A stretch of DNA of 64,000 nucleotides from Bacteroidia bacterium (GTDB lineage: Bacteria; Bacteroidota; Bacteroidia; J057): NCBI GenBank assembly GCA_033391075.1, contig JAWPMV010000005.1, positions 372,001 to 436,000 of the forward strand. Direction: 5' to 3'. The notes beneath the pieces were generated by a model. It made no database searches and was not told where the DNA came from. It was given only the letters and a program-made list of their open reading frames with translations. Position 1 is the first letter of the stretch, and every line of letters begins with the position of its first letter. Of this stretch, positions 62,686 to 64,000 are shown in pieces. Made by a program: the position numbers and the translations under genes.

Positions 62686-63276
62686 TTAGCCGGCATAGGC
62701 CATCTGGTATTTCTGACTTCCCGTATAAAGCTGGTCCATATCGCTTTCCTTGAGCAAATCCACCCGCAACTTTTTCTTGGCCCTGAACAGACGAATTTTA
62801 ACCGCTTCCTCCGAAATCCCAAGGTCATTAGCTGTTTCTGAGGTTGAAGCTCCCATCACCAGGCGCTGCACGACTACTGACTTATATTTTGGAGCCAGGC
62901 GTGATATGGCACGATCCAGTTGATTCCTGATCTCCGTATTTATCACCTGGTGTTCTGTAGTAGGTGCTAATGGGAAATCTGCTTTATTAAAGTTGTTCTG
63001 ATACTTGCGGAAAAGCCCCTTGCGACGGTTGGATTGCTTACATTCGTTGATCATGATGCGAATCAACCAGCTTTTGAAGGACGAATCTCCCCTGAACTTG
63101 TGCAAGTTTTCAAAAGCTTTCAGAAAAGTAGTCTGGATCATATCTTCTACCTCTCCTCCTTCGAACAGGTAATAGTGCCCCACTTTGCGCAAATAGCTTG
63201 TATATTTTTTTACCAGTTTTTCAAACTCTTCGGTTTTCCCTGAGAGGACGTTTTTGATGGTTTCTTGCTCAGTCAT
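62686..63276 (-). CDS. ECF-type RNA polymerase sigma factor
   Basis: 196 aa. Region 2 is FRGDSSFKSWLIRIMINECK with the preceding VEDMIQTTFLKAFENL (D-x-x-Q-x-x-F). Region 4 is LAPKYKSVVVQRLVMGAS, then ETANDLGISEEAVKIRLFRAKKKL, the recognition helix. No anti-sigma gene is adjacent on either side in this window. It directs RNA polymerase to a specific promoter set; targets unknown. Confidence 0.95.
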   Translation of the reverse strand: MTEQETIKNVLSGKTEEFEKLVKKYTSYLRKVGHYYLFEGGEVEDMIQTTFLKAFENLHKFRGDSSFKSWLIRIMINECKQSNRRKGLFRKYQNNFNKADFPLAPTTEHQVINTEIRNQLDRAISRLAPKYKSVVVQRLVMGASTSETANDLGISEEAVKIRLFRAKKKLRVDLLKESDMDQLYTGSQKYQMAYAG

Positions 63277-63685
63277 AACGGTTATTTTTTCTAGTTTAAG
63301 GTTAGATCATTTGAAGAAAAAAGAGGATGTTTTCTCCCGGGCTTTCAATATTCTTGAAAGCTTGCTGCGCAAAGCGTCATATTTTTTACACTTATGCGTC
63401 TTCTTCGAATGTGATTGTTTTTATGTCTTTGGAAGGCAAGGTGGATATCGTGTATGATTATTTGTGTACCCTTGTGCTTACCAACGACTGCAAATAGCTA
63501 TGATTTTCCCTTAAGATCAATCCTCCTTTGGGGGGAAATTCAATTCTGAAAATTCCCCCCAAAGGGGGATGGATGGCAGTCAGAAAATTCTCAACTTGTA
63601 GGTCCAATTAGCAGCTTTATATATGTTAATTTATATATCTGGGAAATAGCATATATATTTAATAAGCACAGTATATATTAATAGT
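63277..63685. other. Gap with palindrome and AT-rich promoter region
   Basis: 409 bp without a gene. A long hairpin (63520-63570) pairs ATCCTCCTTTGGGGGGAA with TTCCCCCCAAAGGGGGAT around a short loop, with one G-T pair; this is the form of a dispersed palindromic element. 63618-63682 is AT-rich with several TATATA steps (TTATATATGTTAATTTATAT) and precedes the last gene. Confidence 0.7.
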
Positions 63686-64000
63686 TTGAGTTTCATACAC
63701 CATACTTTCTATAAAATCCCTTTAAAAGGGCTACAAGCTTCAGGCTTATTTGCACTCTCTCAATTAGGAAAATACTCACTAGCTAGTTTTCTGCTTTTGG
63801 TATTTTTCGGAATCGCAAATGAGGTATTGGCACAGAGAAACAGTTTTTCTGGTGAAGTTCTCCTTCCCAGGGATCATTCACCGAGGGTCGGCAAGTTGCA
63901 TGCCTATGATGATGCCCCGCATGACGAACTGGATATTCGGGACGTTCATGTGGTTTTACATCCGCTGGATTTCGATGCCAGGACCAGCCCCATGGAAAAT
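63686..64000 (+). CDS. Secreted protein, 3' end missing
   Basis: The frame is open from before 63686 to the end of the window (105 codons from the TTG at 63686). No ATG is present in this part, so the start is uncertain. A hydrophobic signal-like segment SLASFLLLVFFGIANEVLAQ lies at about 40-59, followed by RNSFSGEVLLPRDHSPRVG and HVVLHPLDFDA. The rest is outside the window. It is likely an exported protein; no family is claimed. Confidence 0.6.
   Translation, partial: MSFIHHTFYKIPLKGLQASGLFALSQLGKYSLASFLLLVFFGIANEVLAQRNSFSGEVLLPRDHSPRVGKLHAYDDAPHDELDIRDVHVVLHPLDFDARTSPMEN

Overview
The window is a 64-kb stretch of a Bacteroidota chromosome. The group is inferred from TAnnTTTG-type promoter boxes, poor Shine-Dalgarno sequences, many SxxC/AxxC lipobox lipoproteins, two-component-regulator-type beta-propellers, a membrane-anchored LytTR regulator, Crp-like regulators without a long HTH tail and TlpA/DUF4369-like proteins. 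The finer taxon (Cytophagia/Saprospiria-like) is a guess. No rRNA, tRNA, CRISPR array, phage module or transposase was recognised.

Layout. 1-17.5 kb: an SDR fragment, then a signalling cluster (cyclase-TPR protein, TolB/FlgO-TPR-AraC regulator, second class III cyclase), then a series of small same-strand genes (YcxB-like, FAD monooxygenase, lipoproteins, HExxH membrane protein, mltG, VOC, GNAT). Several of these are separated by structured elements that resemble integron attC sites. 17.5-37.8 kb: envelope and secreted proteins, including two beta-lactamase-fold serine hydrolases with TPR tails, a beta-propeller lipoprotein, a thioredoxin, several alpha/beta hydrolases, CPBP-like membrane proteins and a LytTR regulator. 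No minus-strand gene is supported in the first 37.8 kb. 37.9-42.8 kb: a minus-strand VWA protein, then a compact operon (Imm51-like, SRPBCC, Crp-like, quinone reductase, hydrolase). 42.9-49.5 kb: a second propeller lipoprotein, a macro-domain gene whose 3' end lies inside a 102-bp tandem repeat, a TlpA-type protein, and two unrecognised genes with a decayed paralogue fragment between them. 49.6-64 kb: carbohydrate-type functions (Gfo/Idh/MocA oxidoreductase, PQQ-cytochrome dehydrogenase, sugar isomerase/epimerase, GH5 enzyme), an aminotransferase, an acyltransferase, a Kazal-Hint lipoprotein, a small kinase and an ECF sigma factor. The window ends inside a secreted protein.

The strongest unexplained signal is regulatory. 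Three loci (17.68, 29.06 and 42.84 kb) each carry three TTTACA-like half-sites spaced 10-11 bp apart. In each, exactly 31 nt separate the last half-site from a TAnnTTTG box, with no TTG at the usual -33 position. The genes behind them are the two serine hydrolases and a propeller lipoprotein, and the second propeller lies directly behind the first hydrolase. This looks like an undescribed activator-controlled regulon of paralogous envelope proteins. Other notable items are the attC-like boundaries round the YcxB-like gene, the Kazal-Hint lipoprotein, two class III cyclases with altered base-selecting residues, and the 102-bp array.
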